Positions 1 to 8,639 of a stretch of 64,000 nucleotides of DNA are shown piece after piece. The first letter of the stretch is position 1. The number at the start of each line of letters is the position of its first letter. Below the pieces are notes generated by a model that did not search any database, was not told the origin of the DNA, and saw nothing but the letters and a program-made list of their open reading frames with translations. The translations under genes were made by a program, and so were the position numbers. Origin of the DNA: JBNFVY01 sp049943335 (GTDB lineage: Bacteria > Pseudomonadota > Alphaproteobacteria > Rhodobacterales > Rhodobacteraceae); assembly GCF_049943335.1 (NCBI RefSeq), contig NZ_JBNFVY010000004.1, positions 186,001 to 250,000 of the forward strand, given 5' to 3'.

Positions 1-558
1 AAGCGCTTCCATCTGGGCAACCAGCACATCAGACGGCTGCACGCGGAATTTCAGGCCAGCGGCATCGGACGGATTGATCAACGGTTTGTTGGCCGAAAAC
101 TGTTTCAGCCCATTGTGCCAGAACGCCAGGCCCAGAAGGCCGCGGCGCACCATCGATTCCTTCATCGCCACGCCGGTTTGTGAATTCTGGAATTCCTCGA
201 CCGCGTCCATGTTTTTGAACATGAAGGGCAAATCAAAGATACGGAACACCTTGGTGAAGGTTTCGAATTTCGACAGCGACGGGGCCGCCATCTGCACGTC
301 GCCCTGCAACATGGCTTCCAGAACCTGATCGTCATTGTACAGCGTCGAACTGGGGTAGACTTCGACACAGGCGATGCCGTTCATCTGTTCGTTCACACGT
401 TCGGCAAACAGGTTCGCAGCGATCCCCTTGGGGTGCTTGTCGGTGTTCGTCACATGGCTGAACTTGATGACCATTTCGCCATCATCACAGGCCGCCATCG
501 TCGCCGATGCAGACACGGACAGGGCCAGAGCCGCCGCAGCGGTCACAAGGAATTTCAT
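1..558 (-). CDS. dctP: TRAP transporter solute-binding protein DctP (N-terminal part)
   Basis: Periplasmic substrate-binding subunit of a TRAP transporter, probably for C4-dicarboxylates or another organic acid. The first 186 residues are present and the gene runs off the left edge. Residues 1-22 are a Sec signal peptide (Lys at 3, Ala-rich core, cleavage near AMAAC-type context). The mature part has the family's early strand 'VIKFSHV', 'HPKG', and a 'DVQMAAPSLSKF' stretch typical of DctP. The start is fixed by a strong Shine-Dalgarno GGGAGGAC six bases upstream. It lies downstream of dctB and the broken dctD on the same strand, so it is the expected target of that two-component system; dctQ and dctM should follow outside the window. 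The substrate cannot be read from the sequence. Confidence 0.9.
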   Translation of the reverse strand, partial: MKFLVTAAAALALSVSASATMAACDDGEMVIKFSHVTNTDKHPKGIAANLFAERVNEQMNGIACVEVYPSSTLYNDDQVLEAMLQGDVQMAAPSLSKFETFTKVFRIFDLPFMFKNMDAVEEFQNSQTGVAMKESMVRRGLLGLAFWHNGLKQFSANKPLINPSDAAGLKFRVQPSDVLVAQMEAL

Positions 559-1000
559 GGTTGTCCTCCCAGACATTGTTCCTCTGGTTGTCCCAGTTTC
601 AGGGACAATCGGGGGTAATCATCTGCCCGCTGGGCCACGGTGCAAGCGGGGATTATCCAGACCCAGTGACGTATCAGTTTATTGTTTTATATCAAACACA
701 AGACAGATCATGGTGGTCGCAACCCCATTTCCGTTCACGGCGGCGTGAGCGGTCGCCCGCACAGAGATATCCCCCAGATGTGCGGAAATCCGCACAGGTC
801 ATGCCACCCCGAGTCGATGCCCCATCCCCGCCCGACGACCACGCGCTTTCGCGACGATGACGCGCCCGACGGCAACGAAGGGCGGGGCAAAGCGACAATC
901 GGTGATCTGCGCCGCGGAAATGGGGGCGCCATTTTGCGATCGCGTTTGCACGAGCGAACACTGGCTTGAGCAAGTTGGAAGCGGGTTTCCCCCCGCGGCT
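559..1000. other. Intergenic gap between dctP and dctD
   Basis: 442 bases without a convincing gene. It holds the dctP leader dyad (588-608) and an AT-rich patch at about 670-705 that is the likeliest promoter for dctP. I could not fix -35/-10 boxes with confidence, and I saw no clear sigma-54 -24/-12 pair on the minus strand. Small ORFs here overlap each other and lack ribosome-binding sites. Confidence 0.4.
588..608 (-). promoter_or_regulatory. Perfect inverted repeat in dctP leader
   Basis: TTGTCCC, a 7-base loop (AGTTTCA), then GGGACAA: a perfect 7-bp dyad about 30 bases upstream of the dctP start codon. It could be an operator or a leader hairpin. There is no T run, so a terminator is unlikely. 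Confidence 0.5.
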
Positions 1001-2235
1001 TCAGTCGCGGTATCCTTCGGGGCGCACACCGTGACGGGCCAATTTGTCGTAAAACGTCTTGCGCGGCAGTTTCAGCGCCTTGGCCGCTTCGGTCGCGTTG
1101 CCCTTGTGCCGCCGCAGCGCATCGACCAACAATGACCGTTCGACCTGCGCCAGTTGCTCGGCCAGCCCCATGCCTTCGTCCGACACGTCATCTTCGCCCA
1201 GCCCCATCGCAAAGCGCATGGCCGCGTTCATCAGCGCACGGGCGTTGCCCGGCCAGTCTTGCGCCATCAGACGGCTGGTGACATCGGGCGGGATGTCGGG
1301 CACCGGCAAGTTGGCCTGTTCACATGCGATGGCCACATAATGGGTGAAGAGCACCGGGATATCGTCGCGCCGCTCGCGCAGGGGGGGGATGTGAATACGC
1401 GCCGCATCCAGCCGATAGTAAAGGTCGGGATGGAATCGCCCTTCGGCCGCCTCGCGCTGAAGATCGGCATAGGTGCTTGCCAGGACGCGCAGATCGCGCA
1501 CCTCTTCCAGCAGATCCAGCAGCGCGAATTGTGCCGCGTGCGGCAGCGCGCCGACCTCGTCGATGAACATCGTGCCACCTGCTGTATCGCGAAACGCTGC
1601 GGTCAGGCTTTGGGGGTCTGGGCCGCGCCGGTCAACTTGACGAACGGGCCGCCCGCCTGAGCCGACAAAAGGTGCACCACCTCGGCCATTTTCGCGGTGC
1701 CTGATCCGGGTTCGCCGGTGATCATTCCGTCGGCCATGGTGCGCGCCACCGCCCGTGCATCGCGGCGCATCTTGCGCGACAGATCTGACGTTCCGCGCAG
1801 CAGGCGTGACGCGGCATCCCCGGTTTCGACCTGCCGGCGCAACGCCCGGTTCTCAAGCACCAACGCGCGGGTCTTCAGGGCGCGGCGCACCACCCCCAAA
1901 AATTCTTGCCCACCACAAGGTTTTTCAAGGAAATCAAAGGCCCCTGCCCCCATACCCCGCACGGCCATGGGAATGTCGCCTTCGCCGGTCAGCAAGATGA
2001 CGGGCAGTTCGGGATCGATCCCGTGGGCATAGTCCAGCAACGCGAACCCGTCCTTTCCCGGCATCCGGATGTCGCTGACGACAACGCCCGGAAAATCGTG
2101 GGTGATACGGTCTTTTGCGGCCACGAAACTGCCCGCCAACACGGGCGACAAATCCGCCAGCTCAAGGCTCTGGCCCAGGGCGTCGCGCACTGCGGCATCA
2201 TCGTCGACCACCAGGACAAGACGCGGGTCGCTCAT
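1001..2235 (-). pseudogene. dctD: DctD-like NtrC-family response regulator, frameshifted and lacking GAFTGA
   Basis: Response regulator partner of DctB. Residues 1-120 are a receiver domain (DDD at 11-13, phospho-acceptor Asp55 in SDIRMPG, Lys105). The AAA+ part follows, then a Fis-type helix-turn-helix at the C-terminus (NATEAAKALKLPRKTFYDKL). The frame breaks at a run of five C (G1612-G1616 on the plus strand): the first frame stops at 1603, while the rest continues in another frame to 1001. Adding one C restores 'AAQTPQSLTAAFRDTAGGTMFIDEVG', so the gene is one base from intact. This may be a homopolymer sequencing error or real inactivation. Even when repaired, the AAA+ core is degenerate. 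The Walker A is GEPGSGTAK, and the segment holding ELFGHEKGAFTGA, the sigma-54 contact loop, is absent. Activation through sigma-54 is therefore unlikely. It overlaps dctB by ATGA. Confidence 0.8.
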
Positions 2236-3989
2236 GCGGCCTCCGAACTCTGCGCCGGGTTGAGCGCAACCGTGAACTCGGCCCCGCCATCGGGCCGGTT
2301 GCCGCCCCGGATCGCGCCGCCAAAGCTTTGCACCAGCCCGTAGGAAATTGACAGGCCCAACCCCATGCCTTCGGATGCGCCGACCTCTTTGGTGGAATAG
2401 AACGGATCGAACACCTTGGCCGGGTCAGATATTCCCGCCCCTGTGTCCGCAACGTGCAAAACGGTGGCGCCGCCGTGGCGGTCAATCCAGAGGTCCAGCT
2501 GTTTGCGCGCGCTGCCGGACATGGCGTCGATCGCGTTTGACACAAGGTTCATGACCACTTGCTGCAAGCGCACGTCCCCGCCGCGCACCATGGCCGGGGC
2601 CGCGGGACGTTGCCAATCGACCGAAACCTCTGCCGCCGCCAGCGTGCCTTGCGCCATTTCAAGCACCGCGTCGACCACGCCGACAAGGTCGACATCCGCT
2701 ATGGTTTCCTTTTCATTGCGGGCAAAGGCGCGCAGGTTCTGGATGATGCGCCCCATGCGGCGGGCCAGATCGGATATGCGGCCCAGGTTGTCGGCCGCTT
2801 TTTCGGGGGCGCCGCGATCCAGGAATTGCTCGGCGTTTTCGGCGAATGACCGGATGGCCATCAGCGGCTGGTTCAACTCGTGACTGATGCCGGCCGACAT
2901 TTGCCCGAGCGCGGTCAGTTTCCCCGCCTGAACCAGATCGGCCTGGGCGCGTTTCAACCGGGCCTCGGCCTCTTTGCGTTCGCCGATCTCGCGGGTCAGT
3001 TCGGCGTTCGTGGCGCGCAAATCGGCTGTTCGGGCAGTCACACGCGCTTCAAGTTCGGCATTGGCCCGCGACAGGGTGCGCCGGCGTTCGGTCGCAAAGA
3101 CCACAAACGCCCCCACCATCAAAGCCAGAGCGCTGGCGAAGGCGGCCTGCAACGCCGCAAGTGTCCAGGCCGGGCGCAGGTTCAGCAACAATTCGGCCCG
3201 CAGCCCCACGACCGGCAGGTCATGTTGCAGGTGCAACGCCCGGTCAGGCAGATAGGGCCCGCCATCCAGTCGCCACACCTCATGCGGGCCAACGCGGGCC
3301 GCGCTGTGGCCGGGAAAATCCGCGCCGCGCCGGGTCAGGATCAGGTCCGACCGGCTGGTCACGAACACTACGCCCTGCGGGTCGGTAAAGAAAACGGCCG
3401 ACGCTTCGGACGGCCAGTTCCATTCAATGGCAGCGACGTCCACATGCACGACGATCGCCCCATAGGCCGGCCCCTGAGGCGAAAAGATGGGCGCGGCAAA
3501 GGCAAATCTGCGGGCCCCCGATGGATCGATGAAGTGCGCCGTGCCAAGCGCGCCGCCTAGCGCACGCTCAAGCGCCGCGAGAGCGCCTTGCGGTATATCG
3601 ACAGCCAAATGCGGCGCGTCGGTGTCGGGTGGTGTCGGGGCGCTGACCCCCGTGGCCAGAACCTGCCCGCGCCCATCCACCAGTTGCAGCGCGACCGAGC
3701 CGGTCTTGTCGGCCATGCGCACCAGAAATGCCGCGACGTCCGGGCCCGCGGCGCCGTTCAGCCGGTCCAACAGCACCGGATGATCGGCCAACAACACCGC
3801 CAATTCGCGGTAACGCCGCAGTTGTCCGGTCAGCCGATCCGCGGCCAAACCAAGATCAGCTTCCCCCCTTTCGGCCGCCCTGTCCACCGCCGCGCGCCAC
3901 GCCAAGGTCCAGACCACCAGCCCCGCAGCCAGCGTCACCAGCAACACGCCCAGCAGGACAAAGGTGCGCGAGAAAATGGGCGGTTTCAT
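2232..3989 (-). CDS. dctB: C4-dicarboxylate sensor histidine kinase DctB
   Basis: Membrane sensor kinase for the dct system, 585 residues. Transmembrane helix 1 is about residues 7-32, then a periplasmic sensor region to about 272, transmembrane helix 2 about 273-300, and a short coiled coil. The HisKA domain has phospho-acceptor His370 in 'SHELNQP'. The HATPase_c domain shows N box, 'DTGAGI' G1 and 'GMGLGLSI' G2 motifs. I chose the Met at 3989 because it directly precedes the first membrane helix (MKPPIFSRTF); the frame stays open further upstream, but those codons give a charged segment unlike the family. Its 3' end overlaps dctD by ATGA, so the pair is translationally coupled. It is divergent from the P450 gene. 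Confidence 0.85.
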   Translation of the reverse strand: MKPPIFSRTFVLLGVLLVTLAAGLVVWTLAWRAAVDRAAERGEADLGLAADRLTGQLRRYRELAVLLADHPVLLDRLNGAAGPDVAAFLVRMADKTGSVALQLVDGRGQVLATGVSAPTPPDTDAPHLAVDIPQGALAALERALGGALGTAHFIDPSGARRFAFAAPIFSPQGPAYGAIVVHVDVAAIEWNWPSEASAVFFTDPQGVVFVTSRSDLILTRRGADFPGHSAARVGPHEVWRLDGGPYLPDRALHLQHDLPVVGLRAELLLNLRPAWTLAALQAAFASALALMVGAFVVFATERRRTLSRANAELEARVTARTADLRATNAELTREIGERKEAEARLKRAQADLVQAGKLTALGQMSAGISHELNQPLMAIRSFAENAEQFLDRGAPEKAADNLGRISDLARRMGRIIQNLRAFARNEKETIADVDLVGVVDAVLEMAQGTLAAAEVSVDWQRPAAPAMVRGGDVRLQQVVMNLVSNAIDAMSGSARKQLDLWIDRHGGATVLHVADTGAGISDPAKVFDPFYSTKEVGASEGMGLGLSISYGLVQSFGGAIRGGNRPDGGAEFTVALNPAQSSEAA

Positions 3990-4080
3990 GCAAAGAGCGG
4001 TCCATGTGCGGCGACGTTTGGCACTGCATTCTAGAAAGCGCTGCTTGCATTGGCCAGATGCTTCACGCAACCCTGCGTCC

Positions 4081-5259
4081 ATGACAGACCTGCCGCGCTT
4101 TTCCCAATCACCCACCGATCCTGATTTCGTGCAGGACCCCTATCGGTTCTATACCCGGCTGCGCGCGGCAGGGCCGGTGGTGTGGTGGGACGACTACGCC
4201 ATGCCGATGGCCAGTACCCACGATGCGGTGCACATGGCGCTGCGCGACAACCGGTTCGGCCGCGCGCCCATCGACGCGCCTGCCATCCCGGACCACCTGC
4301 GCGATTTTTACGCGGTCGACGCCCTTTCGATGCTTGAATTGGAGCCGCCCATGCATACCCGTCTGCGCGCGCTGGTGGGGCGGGCGTTCACCTCGCGCAG
4401 GCTCAGGGCGTTGCAGCCCCATGTTCAGGCCCTTTGCGACGAATTGGTCGATGGCCTGCAGGACGGCGCAGATGCGATCGCGGATCTGGCGGCCCCGCTG
4501 GCCGTGACCGTGATCGCGCGCCTTTTGGGCGTGGACGGGCGCGATGCGCCCCGTCTGCTGCGCTGGTCGCATGATATGGTGGGCATGTACCAGGCCGGGC
4601 GCACCCATGCTGACGAGCTTGCTGCAAACGCAGCCGCGCGCGACTTTGCCGCTTATCTGCGCGCCCATGTCGACGCGCGGCGCGCAACCCCGGGCGATGA
4701 TCTGATCAGCGAACTGATCGCCGCCGAGGCTCAGGGCGAAAGACTGAACGCGGACGAGCTGGTGGCGACCTGCATCCTTCTGTTGAACGCAGGCCACGAA
4801 GCGACGGTGCAGGCCATGGGAAACGCAATACGTACGCTGGTCCAAAACGCGGGCGTCGCGGCGCTGCTGAACGATCCCGTCCGCGCCACCGAAGAAACCT
4901 TGCGTTACGATCCGCCAATGCACCTGTTCACGCGCTATGTCTATGAAGACACGGTGTTTCATGGCGCTGCGTTGCAGCGGGGCGACCAGATCGGGCTGCT
5001 GCTTGCCTCGGCCAACCGGGACGACGACGCCTTTGGCCCGGATGCCGACGTTTTCGATCCGCACCGCACGCCCAGGAACCATGCAACCTTTGGCGCGGGC
5101 ATCCATTTCTGCGTTGCCGCGCCGTTGGCGCGCATGGAATTGGCACTGGGGCTGCGCACGCTGTTCACGGCGCATCCGAACCTGCAGATCGCGTCACTGC
5201 CGCGCTTTGCCGATACCTACCATTTCCATGGCCTGACGGATCTGCGCCTGTCGCTTTAG
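4081..5259 (+). CDS. Cytochrome P450
   Basis: Soluble bacterial class I-type P450, 392 residues, a monooxygenase that needs a ferredoxin and reductase supplied from elsewhere. Visible landmarks are the I-helix oxygen-binding motif 'AGHEAT', the K-helix ExxR in 'EETLRYDPP', and the heme-thiolate loop 'FGAGIHFCVAAPLAR' with Cys344. The start at 4081 gives the usual 'PDFVQDPYRFYTRLRAAGPV' N-terminus; the frame is open upstream but encodes nothing P450-like. No redox partner, terpene synthase or biosynthetic cluster lies beside it, so substrate and pathway are unknown. It is divergent from dctB with about 90 bases between. Confidence 0.93.
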   Translation: MTDLPRFSQSPTDPDFVQDPYRFYTRLRAAGPVVWWDDYAMPMASTHDAVHMALRDNRFGRAPIDAPAIPDHLRDFYAVDALSMLELEPPMHTRLRALVGRAFTSRRLRALQPHVQALCDELVDGLQDGADAIADLAAPLAVTVIARLLGVDGRDAPRLLRWSHDMVGMYQAGRTHADELAANAAARDFAAYLRAHVDARRATPGDDLISELIAAEAQGERLNADELVATCILLLNAGHEATVQAMGNAIRTLVQNAGVAALLNDPVRATEETLRYDPPMHLFTRYVYEDTVFHGAALQRGDQIGLLLASANRDDDAFGPDADVFDPHRTPRNHATFGAGIHFCVAAPLARMELALGLRTLFTAHPNLQIASLPRFADTYHFHGLTDLRLSL

Positions 5260-5313
5260 CGCCGTGCGCGCACAGATCGACCCGATCAAGGCCACCCCGT
5301 CAGAGCGAATCCG

Positions 5314-5778
5314 TCAGATTGGTAGGGCGACGGTGTTCTTGATCTCTTCCATCGACAACAGCGCAGTGACGTTGAAGATCTTCACCTCAGAGATCAGCGC
5401 CTGGTAAAAATCGTCATAGGCGCGCGCATTTTGAACGCGGACTTTCAGAATATAATCGATCTCGCCCGCCAAGCGATGGGCTTCCAGAACCTCGGGACGT
5501 TCGCGCAAGGCGCGCAGGAACCTATCCTGCCAGTCGGCCTCGTGTTCAGAGGTACGGATCAGAACGAAAAAACACGCCTCAAGCCCCAGGGCCTCGGCGT
5601 CGAGCATTACCGTCTGCGCGCCAACGACTCCGGCCTCGCGCATTTTGCGGATTCGGTTCCACACGGGCGTCTTGGACGAGCCGACCTTGCGCGCAATTTC
5701 GTCCAATGACTGACTGGCGTCTGCCTGCAGTTCGCGCAGGATTTTCCGGTCGATCGCGTCTATTTGGACATTTGTCAT
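5314..5778 (-). CDS. Lrp/AsnC family transcriptional regulator
   Basis: 154-residue feast/famine regulator. It has an N-terminal winged helix-turn-helix (IDRKILRELQADASQSLDEIARKVG and a recognition helix 'SKTPVWNRIRKM') and a C-terminal RAM/AsnC ligand domain ('GEIDYILKVRVQNARAYDDF'). The start at 5778 follows a GGGA Shine-Dalgarno and begins MTNVQIDAID, the usual family start. It is divergently transcribed from the sulfite-reductase operon, an arrangement common in Rhodobacteraceae, so it probably controls sulfate assimilation genes in response to a sulfur amino acid or related ligand. That role is inferred from position. It converges on the P450 gene. Confidence 0.9.
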   Translation of the reverse strand: MTNVQIDAIDRKILRELQADASQSLDEIARKVGSSKTPVWNRIRKMREAGVVGAQTVMLDAEALGLEACFFVLIRTSEHEADWQDRFLRALRERPEVLEAHRLAGEIDYILKVRVQNARAYDDFYQALISEVKIFNVTALLSMEEIKNTVALPI

Positions 5779-5826
5779 CGTTTCATTCCCATTTCCGAAA
5801 CCCTGTTCCCGCGCCACGGCCCTGCA

Positions 5827-5879
5827 GAACATACGTTCCTTATTCTCTGGCACGGGTCCGATTTACCGGAACATTGTTC
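5827..5879. promoter_or_regulatory. Two GAAC-N3/4-GTTC dyads between lrp and the cys operon
   Basis: GAACATACGTTC at 5827-5838 and GAACATTGTTC at 5869-5879 are inverted repeats 42 bases apart, about four helical turns, in the 138-base divergent promoter region. A weaker copy, GAAACCCTGTTC, lies at 5797-5808. Lrp-family proteins bind such spaced dyads as octamers, so these are good operator candidates for the adjacent regulator. Confidence 0.55.
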
Positions 5880-5916
5880 TATATTGAACCCTGAAACGCA
5901 CACCCGGGGAAACACC

Positions 5917-6213
5917 ATGGCACGCGCATTTACACCCAAAGTCGTGACAGCGAACGATCTGTTGCTGGGCGACGTGATTTACCTGGACGCCAATGGCGAC
6001 TGGACCCGCAGCCACGCCCAGGCCGCTCTTTTCGCCGATCAGGACCAGGCCGAGGCCAAACTGGCCCAGGCCATGGCCGATCTTCATGTGGTTGGCGCCG
6101 AACTCAAGGACGCCGCCCCGGGCGAAGACGGCCCTGAACCTACGCATTTTCGCGAGGAATTCCGCGCCACCGGCCCATCCAACTATTTCCACGGCAAACA
6201 GGCAGAGGTCTGA
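5917..6213 (+). CDS. DUF2849 domain protein of the sulfite-reductase operon
   Basis: 98-residue cytoplasmic protein beginning MARAFTPKVV, with a strand 'DVIYLDANGDWTRS' typical of DUF2849. The family is regularly found immediately upstream of cysI in alphaproteobacteria and is thought to serve sulfite reduction, but its biochemical role is unknown. The start at 5917 has GGGGAAA upstream; the open frame extends 5' to 5764 but that part covers the promoter region. The stop is two bases from the cysI start. In many relatives a siroheme synthase gene (cysG) precedes this gene; none is present here. Confidence 0.85.
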   Translation: MARAFTPKVVTANDLLLGDVIYLDANGDWTRSHAQAALFADQDQAEAKLAQAMADLHVVGAELKDAAPGEDGPEPTHFREEFRATGPSNYFHGKQAEV

Positions 6214-6214
6214 A

Positions 6215-7885
6215 ATGTACCGCTATAACGATTTCGACGAAGCCTTTGTCCGCACGCGCGTTGAGCAGTTTTCCCAACAGGTCGCCCGCCGCATCGACGG
6301 ATCGCTGACCGAAGAAGAATTCCGCCCCCTGCGTCTGATGAACGGCCTGTACCTGCAGCTTCACGCTTATATGTTGCGCGTGGCTATCCCATACGGCACG
6401 TTGAACAGCACCCAGATGGATCAGCTGGCCCATATCGCCGAAACCTACGACAAGGGTTACGGCCATTTCACCACCCGCCAGAACATCCAGTACAATTGGC
6501 CCAAACTGGCCGACGTGCCCAAGATTCTGTCCGATCTGGCCGACGTGGAAATGCACGCCACACAGACCAGCGGAAACACCATCCGCAACGTCACCTCGGA
6601 CCATTTCGCAGGCGCCACCCCGGACGAGGTGATGGACCCCCGCCCGGTGGCCGAACTGCTGCGCCAATGGTCGACCGATCACCCCGAATTCCAGTTCCTG
6701 CCCCGCAAGTTCAAGATCGCTGTCACCGCATCCCAGGCAGACCGCGCCGTGACGCGGGCGCATGACATCGGGCTGATCCTGAAAGAGCAAGCGGGTCAGA
6801 CCGGCGCCGAAGTTATCATCGGCGGTGGTCTGGGCCGAACCCCCATGATCGGCAAAACCATCTCAGAGTTCGTGCCTTTGGACGATCTGCTGCCCTACGT
6901 CGAAGCCATTGTGTCGGTGTGGAACCTGCTGGGTCGGCGCGACAACAAGTTCAAGGCCCGCGTCAAGATCACCGTGCACGAAAACGGTCTGGACGAATAC
7001 CGCCGGCTTGTTGATGAACGCTTTGCCGCGATCAAGCCGACCTTCAGCGGCATCGACCAGGACTATCTGGCCGAAATCACCAAAGCCTTCGCCCCGCCCG
7101 CCTGGGTCAATCGCCCGACCGACGCCTTCGACGCGGCCTACGGCACCGATCCGCTGTTCCGCGCCTGGGCCGACCAGAACCTGGCTGTGCACAAGGCCGA
7201 AGGGTACGCAATCGCGACAATTTCGCTGAAAAAGCCGGGCGAAACGCCGGGCGACGCAACGGCCGCGCAAATGCGCGTGATGGCGGAACTGGCCCGCAAA
7301 TACGGCCATGACGAACTGCGCATCAGCCACGAGCAGAACGTGATCCTGCCCCATGTGCACAAGTCCGATCTGCCGGCGGTCTATGCCGCCCTGCGCGCCG
7401 CCGACCTTGCCACGGCCAACATCGGGCTGGTCAGCGACATCATCGCTTGCCCCGGCATGGACTACTGCGCCCTGGCAACGGCGCGCGCCATCCCCGTTGC
7501 ACAAGGCATCGCCAAGCGGTTTGAAGAACTGAAACTCGAACATGAAATCGGCGAGCTGAAGATCAAGATTTCCGGTTGCATCAACGCCTGCGGTCATCAC
7601 CACGTGGGCCATATCGGCATTCTGGGTCTGGACCGCGCGGGCGTGGAAAACTACCAGATCACGCTGGGCGGTGATGGCACCGAAACCGCCGTGATCGGCA
7701 CGCGCACCGGGCCGGGCTTTGCTTATGATGAAATCGTGCCGGCCATCGAACGTCTGATCGGGGCCTACATGAAGCTGCGCGAGGATGCGGAAGAAACCTT
7801 CTTGCAAACCTACCGCCGGGTCGGGATGGATCCATTCAAAGAAGCTCTCTACCCGCCAAAAGAGGAGCGTGCCAATGCCGCTTGA
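6215..7885 (+). CDS. cysI: Siroheme-dependent nitrite/sulfite reductase
   Basis: 556-residue hemoprotein that reduces sulfite to sulfide by six electrons, probably from ferredoxin. The two ferredoxin-like halves and two siroheme/4Fe-4S half-domains are present. The cluster ligands are visible as Cys412 and Cys418 (ACPGMDYC) and Cys455 and Cys459 (GCINAC), followed by GHHHVGHIG. I start it at 6215 (MYRYNDFDE), just after the DUF2849 stop. The frame continues upstream through DUF2849, but in the wrong reading and without family similarity. The ferredoxin-type family includes nitrite reductases; neighbours cysH, DUF934 and fpr make assimilatory sulfite reductase the better reading. It overlaps cysH by 11 bases. 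Confidence 0.92.
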   Translation: MYRYNDFDEAFVRTRVEQFSQQVARRIDGSLTEEEFRPLRLMNGLYLQLHAYMLRVAIPYGTLNSTQMDQLAHIAETYDKGYGHFTTRQNIQYNWPKLADVPKILSDLADVEMHATQTSGNTIRNVTSDHFAGATPDEVMDPRPVAELLRQWSTDHPEFQFLPRKFKIAVTASQADRAVTRAHDIGLILKEQAGQTGAEVIIGGGLGRTPMIGKTISEFVPLDDLLPYVEAIVSVWNLLGRRDNKFKARVKITVHENGLDEYRRLVDERFAAIKPTFSGIDQDYLAEITKAFAPPAWVNRPTDAFDAAYGTDPLFRAWADQNLAVHKAEGYAIATISLKKPGETPGDATAAQMRVMAELARKYGHDELRISHEQNVILPHVHKSDLPAVYAALRAADLATANIGLVSDIIACPGMDYCALATARAIPVAQGIAKRFEELKLEHEIGELKIKISGCINACGHHHVGHIGILGLDRAGVENYQITLGGDGTETAVIGTRTGPGFAYDEIVPAIERLIGAYMKLREDAEETFLQTYRRVGMDPFKEALYPPKEERANAA

Positions 7886-8639
7886 AGCCGTTCAATACCG
7901 CGGCGAGAGCGTGGACGAACGTGTGGCGGCGCTGAACGCGCGGTATCGTCACCATTCGGCGACCTCGGTTCTGGAACGCGCCTTCGCCGACGAACAGGTT
8001 GGTGATATTGCGCTGGTGTCGTCATTTGGGGCCGAATCCGTGGTGCTGCTGCACATGGTGGCGGTCATGGCGCCGCAAACGCCGGTGCTGTTCATCGACA
8101 CACAGATGCTGTTTCCCGAAACCCTGCAATATCAGCAGGCTCTGGCCGAAAAGCTGGATCTGAAAGACCTTCGCCGGATCACGCCGAACGCGGCGCGCTT
8201 GGCCACGGTCGATCCCGACGGCACCTTGCATCAGCGGGATCAGGATGCATGCTGCGATCTGCGCAAGACCGAAACCTTGCAAGATGCGCTGACACCGTTC
8301 CACAGCTGGATCACCGGGCGCAAACGCTTTCAGGGCGGCCAGCGCACGGCGCTGGATTTTTTCGAGAACGAGGCCGACATCCGCATCAAGGTCAACCCGC
8401 TGGCCCACTGGGAAAAACAGGACGTTCAGGACTACATGACCAACAACCGCCTGCCGCGGCATCCGCTGGTGGCCCAGGGCTACCCGTCGATCGGATGTGC
8501 GCCGTGCACGTCACCCGTCAAGCCGGGTGAAGATGAACGCGCAGGCCGTTGGCGCGGAACGCAAAAAGAAGAATGCGGCATTCACTTCGTCGACGGAAAA
8601 ATCGTCCGCGGGCCGCTGCCGAAAGGAGACGCCGCATGA
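7875..8639 (+). CDS. cysH: Assimilatory APS/PAPS reductase CysH (4Fe-4S type)
   Basis: 254-residue thioredoxin-dependent enzyme reducing adenylyl sulfate to sulfite. The PP-loop-like 'VSSFGAESVVLL' lies at the N-terminus. Two cysteine pairs, Cys126-Cys127 (ACCDLRK) and Cys208/Cys211 (GCAPC), are the 4Fe-4S ligands that mark the APS-specific plant/bacterial type. The catalytic Cys234 sits in the C-terminal ECGIH motif. The start at 7875 lies inside the 3' end of cysI (11-base overlap) with AGGAG upstream, and its stop overlaps the next start by ATGA, so the operon is tightly coupled. It supplies sulfite to CysI. Confidence 0.94.
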   Translation: MPLEAVQYRGESVDERVAALNARYRHHSATSVLERAFADEQVGDIALVSSFGAESVVLLHMVAVMAPQTPVLFIDTQMLFPETLQYQQALAEKLDLKDLRRITPNAARLATVDPDGTLHQRDQDACCDLRKTETLQDALTPFHSWITGRKRFQGGQRTALDFFENEADIRIKVNPLAHWEKQDVQDYMTNNRLPRHPLVAQGYPSIGCAPCTSPVKPGEDERAGRWRGTQKEECGIHFVDGKIVRGPLPKGDAA

